Assembly: GCF_014636935.1 (NCBI RefSeq)
Contig: NZ_BMES01000001.1
Span: forward strand, 1,865,782 to 1,929,781
DNA length: 64,000 bases
Direction of reading: 5' to 3'
Source of the DNA: Alsobacter metallidurans
GTDB taxonomy: Bacteria; Pseudomonadota; Alphaproteobacteria; Rhizobiales; Beijerinckiaceae
Positions 42,944 to 54,335 of the stretch are shown piece after piece. The notes below the pieces were generated by a model. It saw nothing but the letters and a program-made list of their open reading frames with translations, was not told the DNA's origin and made no database searches. The position numbers and the translations under genes are program-made. Numbering within the stretch: the stretch's first letter is position 1; every line of letters begins with the position of its first letter.

Positions 42944-43425
42944 AGCGCCCGGCGCATGAAAAACGCGCCGACCACCGGATTGTCGTAGTAGGGCGCGATC
43001 TCGTGGAAGCCGAGCTTGCGGTAGAGGCTCTGGGCCGCCGTCATGCTCGGCAGCGTGTCGAGCAGGATCGCGTCATAGCCGCGGCTTTGGGCGGCGGCCA
43101 TGGTTTCACGGACCAGCGCTTCGCCCAGCCTCATGCCGCGCCCTTCCGGCGCGACGTAGAGGCGCTTCATCTCGCAGGCGCCGGGCTCATCCAACGGCCG
43201 GAGCGCAACCGCGCCGACCGGGGTCCCGTCCGGGAGCCGCGCCAGCAGCAACTCGCCGCGCGGTGGCGCGTATTTGCCCGGCATGGCCGCCATCTCGCCC
43301 TCGAAATCCTGGAAGCAGAGATCGACATCGAGCGACCGCGCATAGGCGCGGAACAGCGCGATCGTCGCCGCGAGGTCGTCAGCGCTGCGCACGGGCGCGA
43401 TCCGAAAAGGGGAGGTCTCAGGCAT
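42940..43425 (-). CDS. GNAT family N-acetyltransferase
   Basis: 161 residues from ATG 43425 (a frame reaching 43530 overlaps the gltA terminator and is rejected). The acetyl-CoA-binding motif A is clear: CEMKRLYVAPEGRGMRLGEA, and motif B is TMAAAQSRGYDAILLDT followed by SLYRKLGFHEI. It acetylates a small molecule or protein N-terminus; the substrate is unknown. There is no obvious Shine-Dalgarno. It may be expressed from its own promoter between the gltA terminator and 43425. Confidence 0.87.
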   Translation of the reverse strand: MPETSPFRIAPVRSADDLAATIALFRAYARSLDVDLCFQDFEGEMAAMPGKYAPPRGELLLARLPDGTPVGAVALRPLDEPGACEMKRLYVAPEGRGMRLGEALVRETMAAAQSRGYDAILLDTLPSMTAAQSLYRKLGFHEIAPYYDNPVVGAFFMRRAL

Positions 43426-43488
43426 GGGAGGCGACGTCCGCGCGGAGGGAATGCGGCAGCTTCCCGCCTCGCCCTGCGGTCTGCAACG

Positions 43489-43514
43489 AAAAATCCCCGC
43501 CGGAGCGGGGATTT
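43489..43514 (-). terminator. Rho-independent terminator after gltA
   Basis: On the minus strand AAATCCCCGC-TCCG-GCGGGGATTTTT: a ten-pair stem with T-run, 40 bases past the gltA stop. Confidence 0.88.
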
Positions 43515-43552
43515 CGCATCTACCAGGCAAGTCTTGCGACTGGCCCTGCAGC

Positions 43553-44839
43553 TCAGCGCTGGTTGATCGACACGTATTCGCGCAGCGGCGCGCCGGTGTA
43601 GAGCTGGCGCGGGCGGCCGATGCGCTGCGACGGGTCCTCGATCATTTCCTTCCACTGCGCGATCCAGCCGACCGTGCGGGCGACCGCGAACAGCACCGTG
43701 AACATGGAAGTGGGGAAGCCCATCGCCTTCAGGGTGATGCCCGAGTAGAAGTCGATGTTCGGGTAGAGCTTCTTCTCGATGAAGTATTCGTCGTGCAGCG
43801 CGATGCGCTCGAGCTCGATCGCGACGTCCAGCAGCGGATCGTCCTTGATGCCGAGCTCGTTCAGCACCTCATGCGTGGTCTTCTGCATGATCTTGGCGCG
43901 CGGATCGTAGTTCTTGTAGACGCGGTGACCAAAGCCCATGAGGCGGAACGGATCGTTCTTGTCCTTGGCGCGGGCGATGAAGTGCGGGATCTTGTCGACC
44001 GTGCCGATCTCCTGCAGCATCTTCAGCGCCGCCTCATTGGCGCCGCCATGCGCCGGGCCCCACAGGCAGGCCACGCCGGCCGCGATGCACGCGAACGGGT
44101 TGGCGCCCGACGAGCCGGCGAGCCGCACCGTGGACGTGGACGCGTTCTGCTCGTGGTCGGCGTGCAGGGTGAAGATGCGGTCCAGCGCGCGCGACAGCAC
44201 GGGGTTGACCTTGTACTCCTCGCACGGCACCGCGAAGCACATCTTCAGGAAGTTCGATGTGTAGTCGAGGTCGTTCTGCGGGTACACGAACGGCTGGCCG
44301 ATCGAATACTTGTACGCCATGGCGGCGAGCGTCGGCATCTTGGCGATCATCCGCATGCTGGCGATCATGCGCTGCGTCGGATCGGAGATGTCCGTGGAGT
44401 CGTGGTAAAAGGCCGAGAGCGCGCCGACGCTGGCCACCATCACGGCCATCGGGTGCGCGTCGCGGCGGAAGCCCTGGAAGAACCGCATCATCTGCTCGTG
44501 CACCATCGTGTGGCGCGTGACGCGGTAGTCGAAATCGGCCTTCTGGGCGGCGGTGGGCAGCTCGCCGTAAAGCAGCAGGTGGCAGGTTTCGAGAAAGTCG
44601 CCGTGCTCGGCCAGCTGGTCGATCGGGTAGCCGCGATAAAGCAGCACGCCTTCGTCGCCGTCGATATAGGTGATCTTGGATTCGCAGCTCGCCGTCGAGG
44701 TGAAGCCCGGATCATACGTGAACATGCCCGTCTGGGCGTAGAGCTTGGCGATATCCAGCACGTCCGGACCAATCGAGCCGGATTTGACAGGAAACTCGAC
44801 GTTCTTTCCGGAAATCGAAAGGTTAGCGGGCGCGCTCAT
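43553..44839 (-). CDS. gltA: Citrate synthase
   Basis: 428 residues, type II (hexameric) length. Hallmarks: [20 protein letters not shown], the active-site [17 protein letters not shown] with histidine, [17 protein letters not shown] with the second histidine, and catalytic aspartate in NVDFYSG-like PNIDFYSGI. It condenses acetyl-CoA and oxaloacetate at the entry to the TCA cycle. It is monocistronic with a strong terminator; a 12-base perfect palindrome lies 170 bases upstream. Confidence 0.96.
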   Translation of the reverse strand: MSAPANLSISGKNVEFPVKSGSIGPDVLDIAKLYAQTGMFTYDPGFTSTASCESKITYIDGDEGVLLYRGYPIDQLAEHGDFLETCHLLLYGELPTAAQKADFDYRVTRHTMVHEQMMRFFQGFRRDAHPMAVMVASVGALSAFYHDSTDISDPTQRMIASMRMIAKMPTLAAMAYKYSIGQPFVYPQNDLDYTSNFLKMCFAVPCEEYKVNPVLSRALDRIFTLHADHEQNASTSTVRLAGSSGANPFACIAAGVACLWGPAHGGANEAALKMLQEIGTVDKIPHFIARAKDKNDPFRLMGFGHRVYKNYDPRAKIMQKTTHEVLNELGIKDDPLLDVAIELERIALHDEYFIEKKLYPNIDFYSGITLKAMGFPTSMFTVLFAVARTVGWIAQWKEMIEDPSQRIGRPRQLYTGAPLREYVSINQR

Positions 44840-45008
44840 AGGCGGTCATCCTTCGGCCAAGACGTCACGGCGTGGCAGCTGCCGCCAAAACGAGGCGCAT
44901 GGCGGCGGCGGCGAGATCAGGCGGCTGTCGACGGTCCGGAAATGCCCCGAAAGGGAGACAAAACCCGGTCCCAAGATCGCAAGTTCGCCTGAAGCCTAAT
45001 GGTTGCTA

Positions 45009-45020
45009 TCGCAATTGCGA
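45009..45020. promoter_or_regulatory. 12-base perfect palindrome between gltX and gltA
   Basis: TCGCAATTGCGA, 170 bases upstream of the gltA start and downstream of gltX. It may be a regulator site; nothing else supports this. Confidence 0.25.
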
Positions 45021-45080
45021 AGGCCGTTCAACCACACCGAAAGTCGGGCGGCTGCGCGTCCGGCGAGGGCCTGCGGACGC

Positions 45081-46508
45081 TCAGGCCTTGGCGGCCTGGC
45101 CTTCCAGCCGCGCCAGGCTCTCGTCGCGGCCCAGCACCGCGAAGACGTCGAACAATCCCGGCGAGGTTGAGCGACCCGTGAGGGCTGCCCGCAGGGGTTG
45201 CGCGACCTGCCCGAGCTTGGCCCCGGTCTGCTCCGCGAAGGCGCGAACGGCGGCCTCCGTGGAGGCGGCCGTCCAGTCGCCGAGCGCCCGCAACTGCGGC
45301 AGCAGCGCCGCGATGCGCTCGCGCCCGCCATCGGCCAGCAGCTGCTCGGCCTTTGGCTCGAGGTTGAGCGGCCGGCTTGCATAAAGGTAGTAGGCGCTGT
45401 CGATCAGCTCGATCAGGGTCTTCGCCCGCTCCTTGAGGCCCGGCATCGCGGCCACGAACTTGGCCCGCAACGCGGGATCGAGCTTGGTCGGCGCGCCGCG
45501 CGCGGGGCCGACCTCCGGCAGGATCACCTCGATGGCGGCGACCAGCTCCTCGTCCGAGCTCGCCCGCATGTAGTGGCCGTTGAGGTGCTCCAGCTTGGCG
45601 AAGTCGAAGCGCGCCGGGGACCGGCCGACGCCCGACAGGTCGAACGCCGCGATCATCTCCTCGGTGGAGAAGAATTCCTGGTCGCCATGGCTCCAGCCGA
45701 GCCGCACGAGGTAATTGCGCAGGGCGGCCGGCAGGTAGCCGAGCGCCCGATAGGCGTCGACCCCGAGCGCGCCGTGGCGCTTGGAGAGCTTCGCGCCGTC
45801 CGCGCCGTGGATCAGCGGGATATGCGCCATCACGGGCACGTCCCAGCCGCAGGCCTGGTAGATCTGCGTCTGGCGCGCCGCGTTGGTGAGGTGGTCGTCT
45901 CCGCGGATCACGTGCGTGACCGCCATGTCGTGGTCGTCCACCACCACGGCGAGCATGTAGGTCGGGTTGCCGTCCGAACGCAGCAGCACGAGGTCGTCGA
46001 GATCCTTGTTCTGCCATGTGACGCGGCCCTGCACCTGGTCCTCCACCACGGTCTCGCCCTCGGTGGGCGCCTTCAGGCGGATCACCGGCTTCACGCCGGC
46101 CGGGGCCTCGCTCGGATCGCGGTCGCGCCAGCGGCCGTCATAGCGCATGGGCCGGCCCTCGGCGCGCGCGGCCTCGCGCATCTGCTCGAGCTCCTGCTGG
46201 CTCGCGTAGCAGTGGTAGGCCTTGCCCTCCGCGAGCAGCTTCTCGGCCACCTCGCGGTGCCGAGCCGCGCGGGCGAACTGGTGCACGACGTCTCCGTCCC
46301 ACGTGATGCCGAGCCACTGGAGTCCGTCGATGATCGCCGCGATGGCGGGCTCGGTGGAGCGCTCCCGGTCGGTGTCCTCGATACGCAGCAGCATCTTGCC
46401 GCCTAGGCGCTTGGCGTAGAGCCAGTTGAACAGGGCGGTGCGGCCGCCGCCGATATGCAGGAAGCCGGTCGGCGAGGGGGCGAAGCGGGTCACGACGGGT
46501 GCGGACAT
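45081..46508 (-). CDS. gltX: Glutamate--tRNA ligase
   Basis: 475 residues from ATG 46508; the longer frame to 46592 overlaps the divergent comEC gene and lacks similarity. The class I signatures are present: [19 protein letters not shown] (11-29, HIGH equivalent HIGG) and [11 protein letters not shown] (KMSKS equivalent). It charges tRNA-Glu, and in organisms without GlnRS also tRNA-Gln. It is divergent from comEC with about 80 bases between starts. Many alphaproteobacteria carry two gltX copies; this is one. Confidence 0.95.
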   Translation of the reverse strand: MSAPVVTRFAPSPTGFLHIGGGRTALFNWLYAKRLGGKMLLRIEDTDRERSTEPAIAAIIDGLQWLGITWDGDVVHQFARAARHREVAEKLLAEGKAYHCYASQQELEQMREAARAEGRPMRYDGRWRDRDPSEAPAGVKPVIRLKAPTEGETVVEDQVQGRVTWQNKDLDDLVLLRSDGNPTYMLAVVVDDHDMAVTHVIRGDDHLTNAARQTQIYQACGWDVPVMAHIPLIHGADGAKLSKRHGALGVDAYRALGYLPAALRNYLVRLGWSHGDQEFFSTEEMIAAFDLSGVGRSPARFDFAKLEHLNGHYMRASSDEELVAAIEVILPEVGPARGAPTKLDPALRAKFVAAMPGLKERAKTLIELIDSAYYLYASRPLNLEPKAEQLLADGGRERIAALLPQLRALGDWTAASTEAAVRAFAEQTGAKLGQVAQPLRAALTGRSTSPGLFDVFAVLGRDESLARLEGQAAKA

Positions 46509-46591
46509 CGGGCGGAGCGTCTCAAAAAAAGAGGATGGCGGACGATGCAACTGCCCGTCGCTGGTCCGCAAGAGGCGGTGCTGTAGCATCA

Positions 46592-49003
46592 ATGTCCGGC
46601 GAGGTTAAGGGCGCCGGGCGCGGGGCTATCGGGATGGGGGAGGGCGGCTGGCCGTCGAGCCGGGGCAGGGCTGCCGCGCAGGCGTTGCGCGGCGGGCGGC
46701 TTTCGGGCGTCGGCGGCGGCTGGGCCGCCTGGGGCGAGGCCGTGTGGGGCGGGCTCGCGCGCATCCGCGGGCTGTTTGAGCAGGAGATCGAGGAGCGGCG
46801 GCTCTTCCTCTGGCTGCCCGTGGCGGTCGGCCTGGGCGTGCTGCTCTACTTCTCGGCCGACCAGGAGCCGTCGATCTGGGCGCCGGGCGTCGCGGCAGCG
46901 ATCGCGGCCGCCGCCGCAATAGCGCTGCGGCTCCGCTCCCGCCTCGGCTCCGGCGTCGCGATCGCGGTTCTGGCCGTGGCGGCTGGCTTTTTCGCCGCGA
47001 CGCTGCGCACGCGCCTCATGGCTGCGCCCGTGCTCGACCGGGTCCGTGTCGGCAAGCTCACGGGCGTCGTCGAGGGCATGGAAACCCGCATCGCGGGCGG
47101 CAGGCTGATGATCCGCGTGCTCGCCATGGAGGGCGTGGAGCCCGCCGCGCTGCCCTATCGAGTCCGGGTGACGACGCCGAACCACCCGACCGTCAAGCCG
47201 GGCGAAACGATCCGCGCCACCGCGAGGCTCTTGCCGCCGCCCGAGCCGTCGCGGCCCGGCGGCTATAACTTTGCCCGGGACGCCTTTTTCGGCGCGATCG
47301 GGGCGGTGGGCTCGCTGGCCGGCAAGATCGAGCTCGATCCGGCGCCGGCGGCCCTCCCGCTCGACCTGCGCGTCTTTGCGGCCATCGATCGCGCCCGCAA
47401 CGACATGACCGAGCGCATCGCCCGCAGCATAGGCGGGGCGGCGGGCGGCGTTGCGGCCGCCTTGGTGACGGGCAAGCGCGGGCTCATCCCGGAGGCCGTC
47501 AACGACGACCTGCGCGCCGCCGGCATCTACCACGTCGTGTCGATCTCGGGGCTCCATCTGGTGCTGGCCGCCGGCATGGTGTTCTGGCTGGTGCGCGCCG
47601 GTCTGGCGCTTTCGCCGGCGCTCGCCTTGCGGCGCCCGATCAAGAAATGGGCCGCGCTCTGCGCCATGCTGGCCGGCGCCGGCTATACTGTGTTCGCGGG
47701 CGGCGACGTCGCCACCGTGCGCTCGCTCGTGATGACGCTGGTGCTGCTGGGCGCCATCCTGGTGGACCGGCCGGCGCTCTCCATGCGCAACCTCGCGCTG
47801 GCGGCGCTGCTGATCCTGCTGATTGAACCCGAAAGCGTGCTCGCCCCCGGCTTCCAGATGTCCTTCGCGGCCGTGGCGGCGCTGATCGCCGTGTTCGAGC
47901 GACCGGGCGGCGCCGGCTCCGATCCCGAGGCCGGGACTTTTGTCGGGCTGGGGCTCGCGCCGCCCCCCGCCAAGGCGCCCGCGAAAGGCTGGCCGGCGCG
48001 CATTCTGGACGGGCTTCGCCACCATGCGGTCGGCACCGTGCTGTCCACCCTTGTCGCCGAGGCCGCCACGGGCGCCTACGGGCTCTACCATTTCCAGCGC
48101 TACACGCCCTTTGGGCTGGTCGGAAACGCGTTGACGCTGCCGCTGGTGTCGCTGGTGGTCATGCCCGCCGCGCTGCTGGGCGCGATCGCCTACCCGTTCG
48201 GGCTGGACGGGCCGATCTGGCAGATCATGGGCCTCGGCGTCGACGGCATGCTGCGTATTTCCGCGAGGGTGCATGCCTGGCCGGGCTCCACCCAGGCCAT
48301 TCCGGCCTTCGGCATGACGGCCGTGCTCTGCCTGACGCTGGCGCTTCTTTGGCTGACGCTGTGGCGCACGGCACTGCGTTGGGCCGGCGTTCCGCTCGCG
48401 CTGCTCGGGGCGGGGTTGGCGGCCGCCGCACAGGCGCCGGATGTCGTGATGGCGCGCGATGGCCGCGCCCTGGCGGTGCGTGGACCCGATGGGCGCCTGG
48501 TGCTGGTCGGCCGGCAAGCCGGCGCCTTCGTGACCGAGCAATGGCTGCGCGCCGATGGCGACGTGCGCTCCGCCGGCGACGCCACCCTGGGCGCAGGCGC
48601 GCGTTGCGACACGCTCGGCTGCGTGGTGCGCCTGCCGGACGGGCGCGCGGTGTCGCAAGTGCTGGTCGCCGGGGCTTTCGAGGAGGATTGCCGGCGTGCA
48701 GCCGTGATCGTGACGCCGCTGCAGGCGCCGTCCTGGTGCAACAAGCCCCTGGTGATGGATAGAGCACGCCTCACGGCCGCCGGCGCCACGGCGCTCACCG
48801 CCACATCGGACGGCTTCACGGTGGCGAGCGAGCGCACGGCGCTGCGCGACCGGCCCTGGCTGCCGCACCCTCCGGTCAGGAAGCCGGCCGAACCTTCGGC
48901 CGCGGCGGCGAAAGCTTCTCGCTCAGCACCCGCGACGCCCGGCGGCGGAGCCGCTCCAGCCGTCGACGATCCTGACGATCCCGGCCCGCCGGCGGAGCCG
49001 TAA
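46592..49003 (+). CDS. comEC: ComEC/Rec2 family DNA-uptake membrane protein
   Basis: 803 residues from ATG 46592 (start uncertain; 46634 is another candidate, and the frame opens at 46499). N-terminal spans and a DUF4131 domain (about 55-200) are followed by the Competence domain with [20 protein letters not shown] and about eight further membrane spans (to about 640). The C-terminal part (about 650-770) is soluble, has a [16 protein letters not shown]-like beta region and no metallo-beta-lactamase HxHxDH motif, as is usual for this order. ComEC forms the inner-membrane channel for single-stranded DNA in transformation. It is divergent from gltX and convergent with lexA. Confidence 0.88.
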   Translation: MSGEVKGAGRGAIGMGEGGWPSSRGRAAAQALRGGRLSGVGGGWAAWGEAVWGGLARIRGLFEQEIEERRLFLWLPVAVGLGVLLYFSADQEPSIWAPGVAAAIAAAAAIALRLRSRLGSGVAIAVLAVAAGFFAATLRTRLMAAPVLDRVRVGKLTGVVEGMETRIAGGRLMIRVLAMEGVEPAALPYRVRVTTPNHPTVKPGETIRATARLLPPPEPSRPGGYNFARDAFFGAIGAVGSLAGKIELDPAPAALPLDLRVFAAIDRARNDMTERIARSIGGAAGGVAAALVTGKRGLIPEAVNDDLRAAGIYHVVSISGLHLVLAAGMVFWLVRAGLALSPALALRRPIKKWAALCAMLAGAGYTVFAGGDVATVRSLVMTLVLLGAILVDRPALSMRNLALAALLILLIEPESVLAPGFQMSFAAVAALIAVFERPGGAGSDPEAGTFVGLGLAPPPAKAPAKGWPARILDGLRHHAVGTVLSTLVAEAATGAYGLYHFQRYTPFGLVGNALTLPLVSLVVMPAALLGAIAYPFGLDGPIWQIMGLGVDGMLRISARVHAWPGSTQAIPAFGMTAVLCLTLALLWLTLWRTALRWAGVPLALLGAGLAAAAQAPDVVMARDGRALAVRGPDGRLVLVGRQAGAFVTEQWLRADGDVRSAGDATLGAGARCDTLGCVVRLPDGRAVSQVLVAGAFEEDCRRAAVIVTPLQAPSWCNKPLVMDRARLTAAGATALTATSDGFTVASERTALRDRPWLPHPPVRKPAEPSAAAAKASRSAPATPGGGAAPAVDDPDDPGPPAEP

Positions 49004-49086
49004 GCCAGACCGCGCTTCACCGGTGCTCACCGCTAAAGCGCTCGCGCCAGTCAGTCTGCCGAGCGCCCGAGGCCCTGCGGAACGCG

Positions 49087-49788
49087 TCAGTACTTCCGGA
49101 CGAGGCTCACAAGCTTGCCCTGGATCTGCACCCGGTCGGGACCGAGCACGCGCGTCTCGTAGGCAGGGTTGGCGGCCTCCAGCGCAATGGACGATCCCTT
49201 GCGCCTGAGCCGCTTGAGGGTCGCTTCCTCGTCGTCGATCAGCGCAACGATGATGTCGCCGCTGTTGGCGTTGTCCTGCTTGCGGATCACCACGGTGTCG
49301 CCGTCCAGAATGCCGGCGTCCACCATCGAGTCGCCGCGAACCTCGAGCGCGTAATGCTCACCCGTGGACAGGAGGTCCGGCGGAAGGCTGATCGTGTGGC
49401 TGCGCGACTGGATGGCCGAGATTGGCGTACCGGCCGCGATGCGGCCCATCACCGGGACGGCCACGTTCTGGTTGGCCTCCTCGCCGAGCGGCGACTTCGG
49501 CCGGACCTTGCCGAGGTTGCCCTCGATCACGCTGGGGCTGAAACGTCCACGCGGCGCGGCGCCGGGCAGCGATTGCTCGGGCATGCGCAGCACTTCCAGC
49601 GCGCGCGCCCGATTGGGCAGGCGGCGAATGAAGCCGCGCTCCTCGAGCGCCATGATGAGCCGGTGAATGCCCGATTTGGACCGCAGCTCGAGCGCCTCCT
49701 TCATTTCATCGAAGGAGGGCGGCACGCCGTCCTCCCGCAGGCGGTCATGAATGAAGCGCAGAAGTTCATGCTGCTTTCGCGTCAACAT
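49087..49788 (-). CDS. lexA: LexA repressor
   Basis: 233 residues. An N-terminal winged helix (1-65, [20 protein letters not shown]) is joined to the S24 autoprotease domain. The Ala119-Gly120 cleavage site (IAAGTP), catalytic Ser154 ([10 protein letters not shown]) and Lys192 (TLKRLRRKG) are all intact. LexA represses SOS genes until RecA-stimulated self-cleavage. The linker (about 75-112) is longer than in E. coli LexA, as in other alphaproteobacteria. A perfect alphaproteobacterial SOS box lies 78 bases upstream, so the gene represses itself. Confidence 0.96.
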   Translation of the reverse strand: MLTRKQHELLRFIHDRLREDGVPPSFDEMKEALELRSKSGIHRLIMALEERGFIRRLPNRARALEVLRMPEQSLPGAAPRGRFSPSVIEGNLGKVRPKSPLGEEANQNVAVPVMGRIAAGTPISAIQSRSHTISLPPDLLSTGEHYALEVRGDSMVDAGILDGDTVVIRKQDNANSGDIIVALIDDEEATLKRLRRKGSSIALEAANPAYETRVLGPDRVQIQGKLVSLVRKY

Positions 49789-49865
49789 CGCCCGATCCCG
49801 CCCTGATGGACCTTCGGGCGTCTGCGCCCGACTCAGTCAAAACAAATCACGAACAAACCATACAT

Positions 49866-49880
49866 GTTCATTCTGTGTTC
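49866..49880. promoter_or_regulatory. lexA: SOS box (LexA site) of the lexA promoter
   Basis: GTTC-ATTCTGT-GTTC, an exact match to the alphaproteobacterial consensus GTTC-N7-GTTC, in the AT-rich 138-base gap between moeA and lexA. Further GTTC and GAAC halves lie nearby (49853 and 49892). Confidence 0.85.
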
Positions 49881-49926
49881 CGCAATCGTGCTGGTTCCGC
49901 GGATGCGGTACTCGACGCCGAGCGGC

Positions 49927-51144
49927 TCAGAAGCGAAGCACGCGGCATGCTTCGCCGGCCTTTGCGGCGGGCGCGTGCGGCGGGCGCAGCACCAGCCCGT
50001 CGGCTTGCGCAAGGATGCGCAGCATGGACGAATCCTGCACGGCGGCCGGAAAGGCGACTGGTCGACCGTCAGGGCCGGGCTCGAAGCGTGCGCGCAGGTA
50101 GTCCTGGCGGCGATCGTTGGCCGGGATGTCGGCGCCGAGCAGTCCGGGCTCGGTGGGATCGTCGCCCGCCTGCGGATCGCCCTGCAGGGAGCGTAGCAGC
50201 GGAACCAGAAACAGGCGCCCGCACAGAATGGAGGCGACCGGATTTCCCGGCAGGCCCAGGATGCGCATCGCGCCCATCTGGCCGAAGATCAGCGGCTTGC
50301 CCGGCCGCATCGCGATGCGCCAGAAACCAAGCTGCATTCCGCGCTGGGTGAGGGCGGACTGAACCAGATCGTGGTCGCCGACCGAGGCGCCGCCGAGCGT
50401 GACGAGCACGTCTGCCTCGCGCGCCAGAGCGGTCTCGATAGCCCCCTCCAGCGCCGCGAAGGTGTCCCCCGCGATGCCGAGATCGATAGGCTCGGCGCCG
50501 GCCCGGCGAGCGATCGCCGCGAGAGCGTAGGAGTTCGACGTAACGATCTGGTCCGGGCGCGCGGCCTCGCCGGGGCGCACGAGCTCGTCGCCCGTGGCCA
50601 GGATGGCGACGCGCGGCTTGCGGCGAACGGAAAGGCGCGGCTGGCCCATGGCGGCCGCCAGCGCCACCGTACGCGGGTTCAGCCGGTGCCCCGCGGCGAG
50701 AAGCTCCTCGCCGGTGCGGAAGTCGAGCCCAGCCGACCGCACGAACGCGCCCGCCGTCACCCCCTCGCGCACCGTCACGGCGTCGCCGTCCGGCGTCGCG
50801 TTCTCCTGGATCAGGATCGCGTCCGCGCCCTCCGGCACGGGCGCGCCGGTGAAGATGCGGACCGCTTCGCCGGGCCCGACCTTGCCTGGGAACGCCCGGC
50901 CGGCGGGCGCCTTGCCGATCACCCGCAGCGTGGCCCCGACCGTGGCGTCGGCCGCCCGCACCGCGTAGCCGTCCATGGCGGAAGCCGGGAAGGGCGGCTG
51001 CGTGCGGGTGGCGGCCAACGGCGCCGCGAGGGTCCGGTCGAGCGCATCTTCGATCGCGACCTCTTCGGCCGGCAGAGGCTCGGCGGCCGCGGCCAATACC
51101 CGCCGCAGCGCCTCGTCGACGGCCAGGAGCGGTTCGGCCGCCAC
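49927..51144 (-). CDS. moeA: Molybdopterin molybdotransferase
   Basis: 405 residues from GTG 51144 (AAGG six bases upstream); TTG 51150 overlapping the moaC stop is an alternative. MoeA domains in order: N-terminal PFPASAMDGYAVRA, the MPT-binding ILATGDELVRPGE, VTLGGASVGDHDLV (gephyrin-like) and a C-terminal barrel. It inserts molybdate into adenylylated molybdopterin to finish the molybdenum cofactor. It is the last gene of trpG-trpD-trpC-moaC-moeA. Confidence 0.94.
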   Translation of the reverse strand: MAAEPLLAVDEALRRVLAAAAEPLPAEEVAIEDALDRTLAAPLAATRTQPPFPASAMDGYAVRAADATVGATLRVIGKAPAGRAFPGKVGPGEAVRIFTGAPVPEGADAILIQENATPDGDAVTVREGVTAGAFVRSAGLDFRTGEELLAAGHRLNPRTVALAAAMGQPRLSVRRKPRVAILATGDELVRPGEAARPDQIVTSNSYALAAIARRAGAEPIDLGIAGDTFAALEGAIETALAREADVLVTLGGASVGDHDLVQSALTQRGMQLGFWRIAMRPGKPLIFGQMGAMRILGLPGNPVASILCGRLFLVPLLRSLQGDPQAGDDPTEPGLLGADIPANDRRQDYLRARFEPGPDGRPVAFPAAVQDSSMLRILAQADGLVLRPPHAPAAKAGEACRVLRF

Positions 51145-51146
51145 GC

Positions 51147-51637
<491 letters not shown>

Positions 51638-51641
<4 letters not shown>

Positions 51642-52474
51642 GCGGCGCCGCCCTGCGAGGCGGCCGCGTCGCTCACGACTTCGTCGCCAAACAGCAGCGC
51701 GCGCGTGGCGGCGGCGACGTCGGGCTGGCGCATCAGGCTCTCGCCGACCAGGAACGTGTCGATGCGCGAGGCAGACAGCCGCCGCGTGTCCGCATGCGTG
51801 AAGATGCCGCTCTCGCCCACGATGATGCGGTTCGCCGGGATTTGTGTCGCGAGGTCTTCGCACACAGAAAGACTCACCTCGAAGGTGCGCAGGTTGCGGT
51901 TGTTGACGCCTACCATCTTGGTGCCGAGCGGCAATGCGCGGTCGAGTTCGGCGCGGTCGTGCACTTCCACCAGGACGTCCATGCCGAGCTCGTGGGCCGT
52001 CTCGGTGAGGAGGCGCGCGTCCGCATCCGAGAGGCTCGCCATGATGACGAGGATGCAGTCGGCCCCCCAGGCGCGGGCTTCGAACACCTGGTAGGGCTCG
52101 AACAGGAAGTCCTTACGCAGGGCGGGCAGGCCCGAGGCCTCGCGCGCCTGGGCGAGGTATTCGGGCTTGCCCTGGAAGGAGGGCTCGTCCGTGAGCACGG
52201 ATAGGCAGCTCGCGCCGCCCTCCGCATAGGCCTTGGCCAGCGAGGGCGGATCGAAATCGGCCCGGATGAGCCCCTTAGAAGGGCTCGCCTTCTTGATCTC
52301 GGCGATCAGGGCCGGGCGGCCCTGCGCGAGATGCGCCTCGATGGCGCGCACGAAGCCGCGGGGCGGGGCCGCCGCAAGGGCGCGCCGCTCGATCTCGGCC
52401 GGCGATACGCGGGCCTTGGCGGCCTCGATCTCGCGGCGCTTGTAGGCTTCGATCCTGGCGAGAATGTCCGACAT
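51638..52474 (-). CDS. trpC: Indole-3-glycerol-phosphate synthase
   Basis: 278 residues, a single (beta/alpha)8 barrel not fused to TrpF. Motifs: [17 protein letters not shown] with the catalytic lysine, [37 protein letters not shown] and [10 protein letters not shown]. It closes the indole ring in tryptophan synthesis. It starts five bases after the trpD stop and overlaps moaC by four. Confidence 0.96.
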
Positions 52475-52479
52475 GGCGC

Positions 52480-53493
52480 TCAGGCGTTGGACGCTGTGAC
52501 GAGCCGGTCGAGCACGCCCTTCACGGCGCCGCTGTCGATCGCCTGCTGGGCCATGCCGGCGCCGTCGCGCAGCGTTTGCGCCTTGCCGGCCACCACGAGC
52601 CCGGCGGCGGCGTTCAGCACCGCGATGTCGCGATAGGGCGTCTTCTCGCCGAACACCACGGCGCGCAGCGCGGCGGCGTTGTGATCCGCTTCGCCGCCCT
52701 TCAGGTCCTGCGGGCGGGCGCGCTCGATCCCGGCTTCCTCGGGGGTAATCACGAAGCGGCGGATCTCGCCGTCTTCAAGCGCCACGACGGCGGTTTCGCC
52801 CGTTGTGGTGATTTCGTCCAGCCCATCGCGGCCATACACGACCCAGACGCGCTCGGAGCCGAGCACCTTCAGGGTCTCGGCGATAGGCTGCAGCCAGCTT
52901 TCCGAGAACACGCCTAGCACCTGGCGCTTCACACTCGCCGGGTTGGAGAGCGGGCCCAGAATGTTGAAGATCGTGCGGGTGCCGAGCTCCACGCGCACTG
53001 GCGCGACGTGGCGCATGGAGGCGTGGTGCGTGGGCGCGAACATGAAGCCGACGCCCGCCTCCGCGATGCAGTGCGTCACCTTCTCGGGCTCGAGCCCCAC
53101 CTTGACGCCCAGGGCGGCCAGCACGTCAGCCGCGCCGGATTTGGAGGAGGCCGCACGGTTGCCATGCTTGGCGACCGGCACGCCGCAGGCGGCCGTGATC
53201 ATGGCGGCCAGCGTCGAGACGTTGTAGCTGCCGGAGTTGTCGCCGCCGGTTCCGACGATGTCGATGGCGTCGGCTGGCGCCTGCACGCGCAGCATCTTGG
53301 CCCGCATGGTCGCGACCGCGCCCGCGATTTCGTCCACGGTTTCGCCGCGCACGCGCAGCGCCATCAGGAATGCGCCGGTCTGCGCCAGCGTGGAGCCGCC
53401 CGACAGGATGGTGTCGAAGGCGTCCTCCGCCTCCTCGCGCGACAGCGGGCTGCCGGCGGCCACCTTGGCGATAATGGGCTTGAAAGCGTCCAT
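52480..53493 (-). CDS. trpD: Anthranilate phosphoribosyltransferase
   Basis: 337 residues. Motifs: [20 protein letters not shown] (PRPP loop), [17 protein letters not shown] and [16 protein letters not shown]. It joins anthranilate to PRPP, the second committed step of tryptophan synthesis. It lies 19 bases after trpG and five before trpC. The C-terminus is normal. Confidence 0.96.
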   Translation of the reverse strand: MDAFKPIIAKVAAGSPLSREEAEDAFDTILSGGSTLAQTGAFLMALRVRGETVDEIAGAVATMRAKMLRVQAPADAIDIVGTGGDNSGSYNVSTLAAMITAACGVPVAKHGNRAASSKSGAADVLAALGVKVGLEPEKVTHCIAEAGVGFMFAPTHHASMRHVAPVRVELGTRTIFNILGPLSNPASVKRQVLGVFSESWLQPIAETLKVLGSERVWVVYGRDGLDEITTTGETAVVALEDGEIRRFVITPEEAGIERARPQDLKGGEADHNAAALRAVVFGEKTPYRDIAVLNAAAGLVVAGKAQTLRDGAGMAQQAIDSGAVKGVLDRLVTASNA

Positions 53494-53512
53494 GGCGAGG
53501 CTCCGCAGCGGC

Positions 53513-54124
53513 TCAGGCGACCGCCCGCCCGCGTCTCGTCTTATTCCATTCGGATGCGAGGTCGAGGAAATTCTTGAGGATCAGCAGGCCGTGCTCGGAC
53601 TGGATGCTCTCGGGGTGAAACTGCACGCCGTGGACGGGCAGGGACTTGTGCGAGAGGCCCATCACGAGCCCGTCCTCGCTCTCGGCCGTGATCGCGAGAT
53701 CGGCCGGAAAGCCGTCCCGCTCCACCACCAGGGAGTGGTAGCGTGTCGCCCGGAACGGCCCGTTGATGCCGCGAAACACCGTCTGTCCGCCATGGTGGAT
53801 GGTCGACACCTTGCCGTGCATCGGCAGCGGCGCGCGCACCACGCGCCCGCCGAAGGCCTGGCCCATGGCCTGGAGGCCGAGGCAGACGCCGAAGATCGGC
53901 ACTTGGTCCGCCGCCTTGTCGATCACGTCGAGGATGATGCCGGATTCGCTCGGCGTTCCCGGCCCGGGCGACAGCACGATGACGTCGGGGCCGCTGGCCA
54001 GCACCTCGCGCGTGCTGATCTGGTCGTTGCGCACGACTGTCACCATCGCCCCGAGCTTGCCGAGGTCGTGGTAGAGGTTCCAGGTGAAGCTGTCGTAGTT
54101 GTCGATCAGGGTGACGGCGGTCAT
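53513..54124 (-). CDS. trpG: Anthranilate synthase component II (glutamine amidotransferase)
   Basis: 203 residues from ATG 54124; a frame opening at 54241 adds unconserved residues. Class I amidotransferase triad: Cys81 ([12 protein letters not shown]), His170 and Glu172 (GVQFHPESI). It supplies ammonia to TrpE. The LSPGPGTP oxyanion-strand motif is intact. trpE is not in the window. It heads the minus-strand trp-mo operon and is divergent from glmS, with about 210 bases between starts. Confidence 0.95.
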   Translation of the reverse strand: MTAVTLIDNYDSFTWNLYHDLGKLGAMVTVVRNDQISTREVLASGPDVIVLSPGPGTPSESGIILDVIDKAADQVPIFGVCLGLQAMGQAFGGRVVRAPLPMHGKVSTIHHGGQTVFRGINGPFRATRYHSLVVERDGFPADLAITAESEDGLVMGLSHKSLPVHGVQFHPESIQSEHGLLILKNFLDLASEWNKTRRGRAVA

Positions 54125-54335
54125 GCGGGCGGGTCCGGCTGCGCATTTCTTTTGCGGCGCGACGGATAGGGCGTCAAGGCGCGCCCTGCATTCCCTTCTT
54201 CCCGGCGCGGGGCGAAGGGAGCTGACCGGGCGCTTTGGCAACGCTCCTGTTACGAAGCTTCACCCAAAGTGATTTTGCGCGACGCGGGCCAAGAGCTTAA
54301 GGCTCGGCGTAGCATAACGGCTTGGGAGCAGCGGC

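Noticed and set aside
54125-54335. glmS ribozyme in the glmS leader
   Set aside because: That element belongs to Gram-positive bacteria, and no matching core is visible in the short leader.
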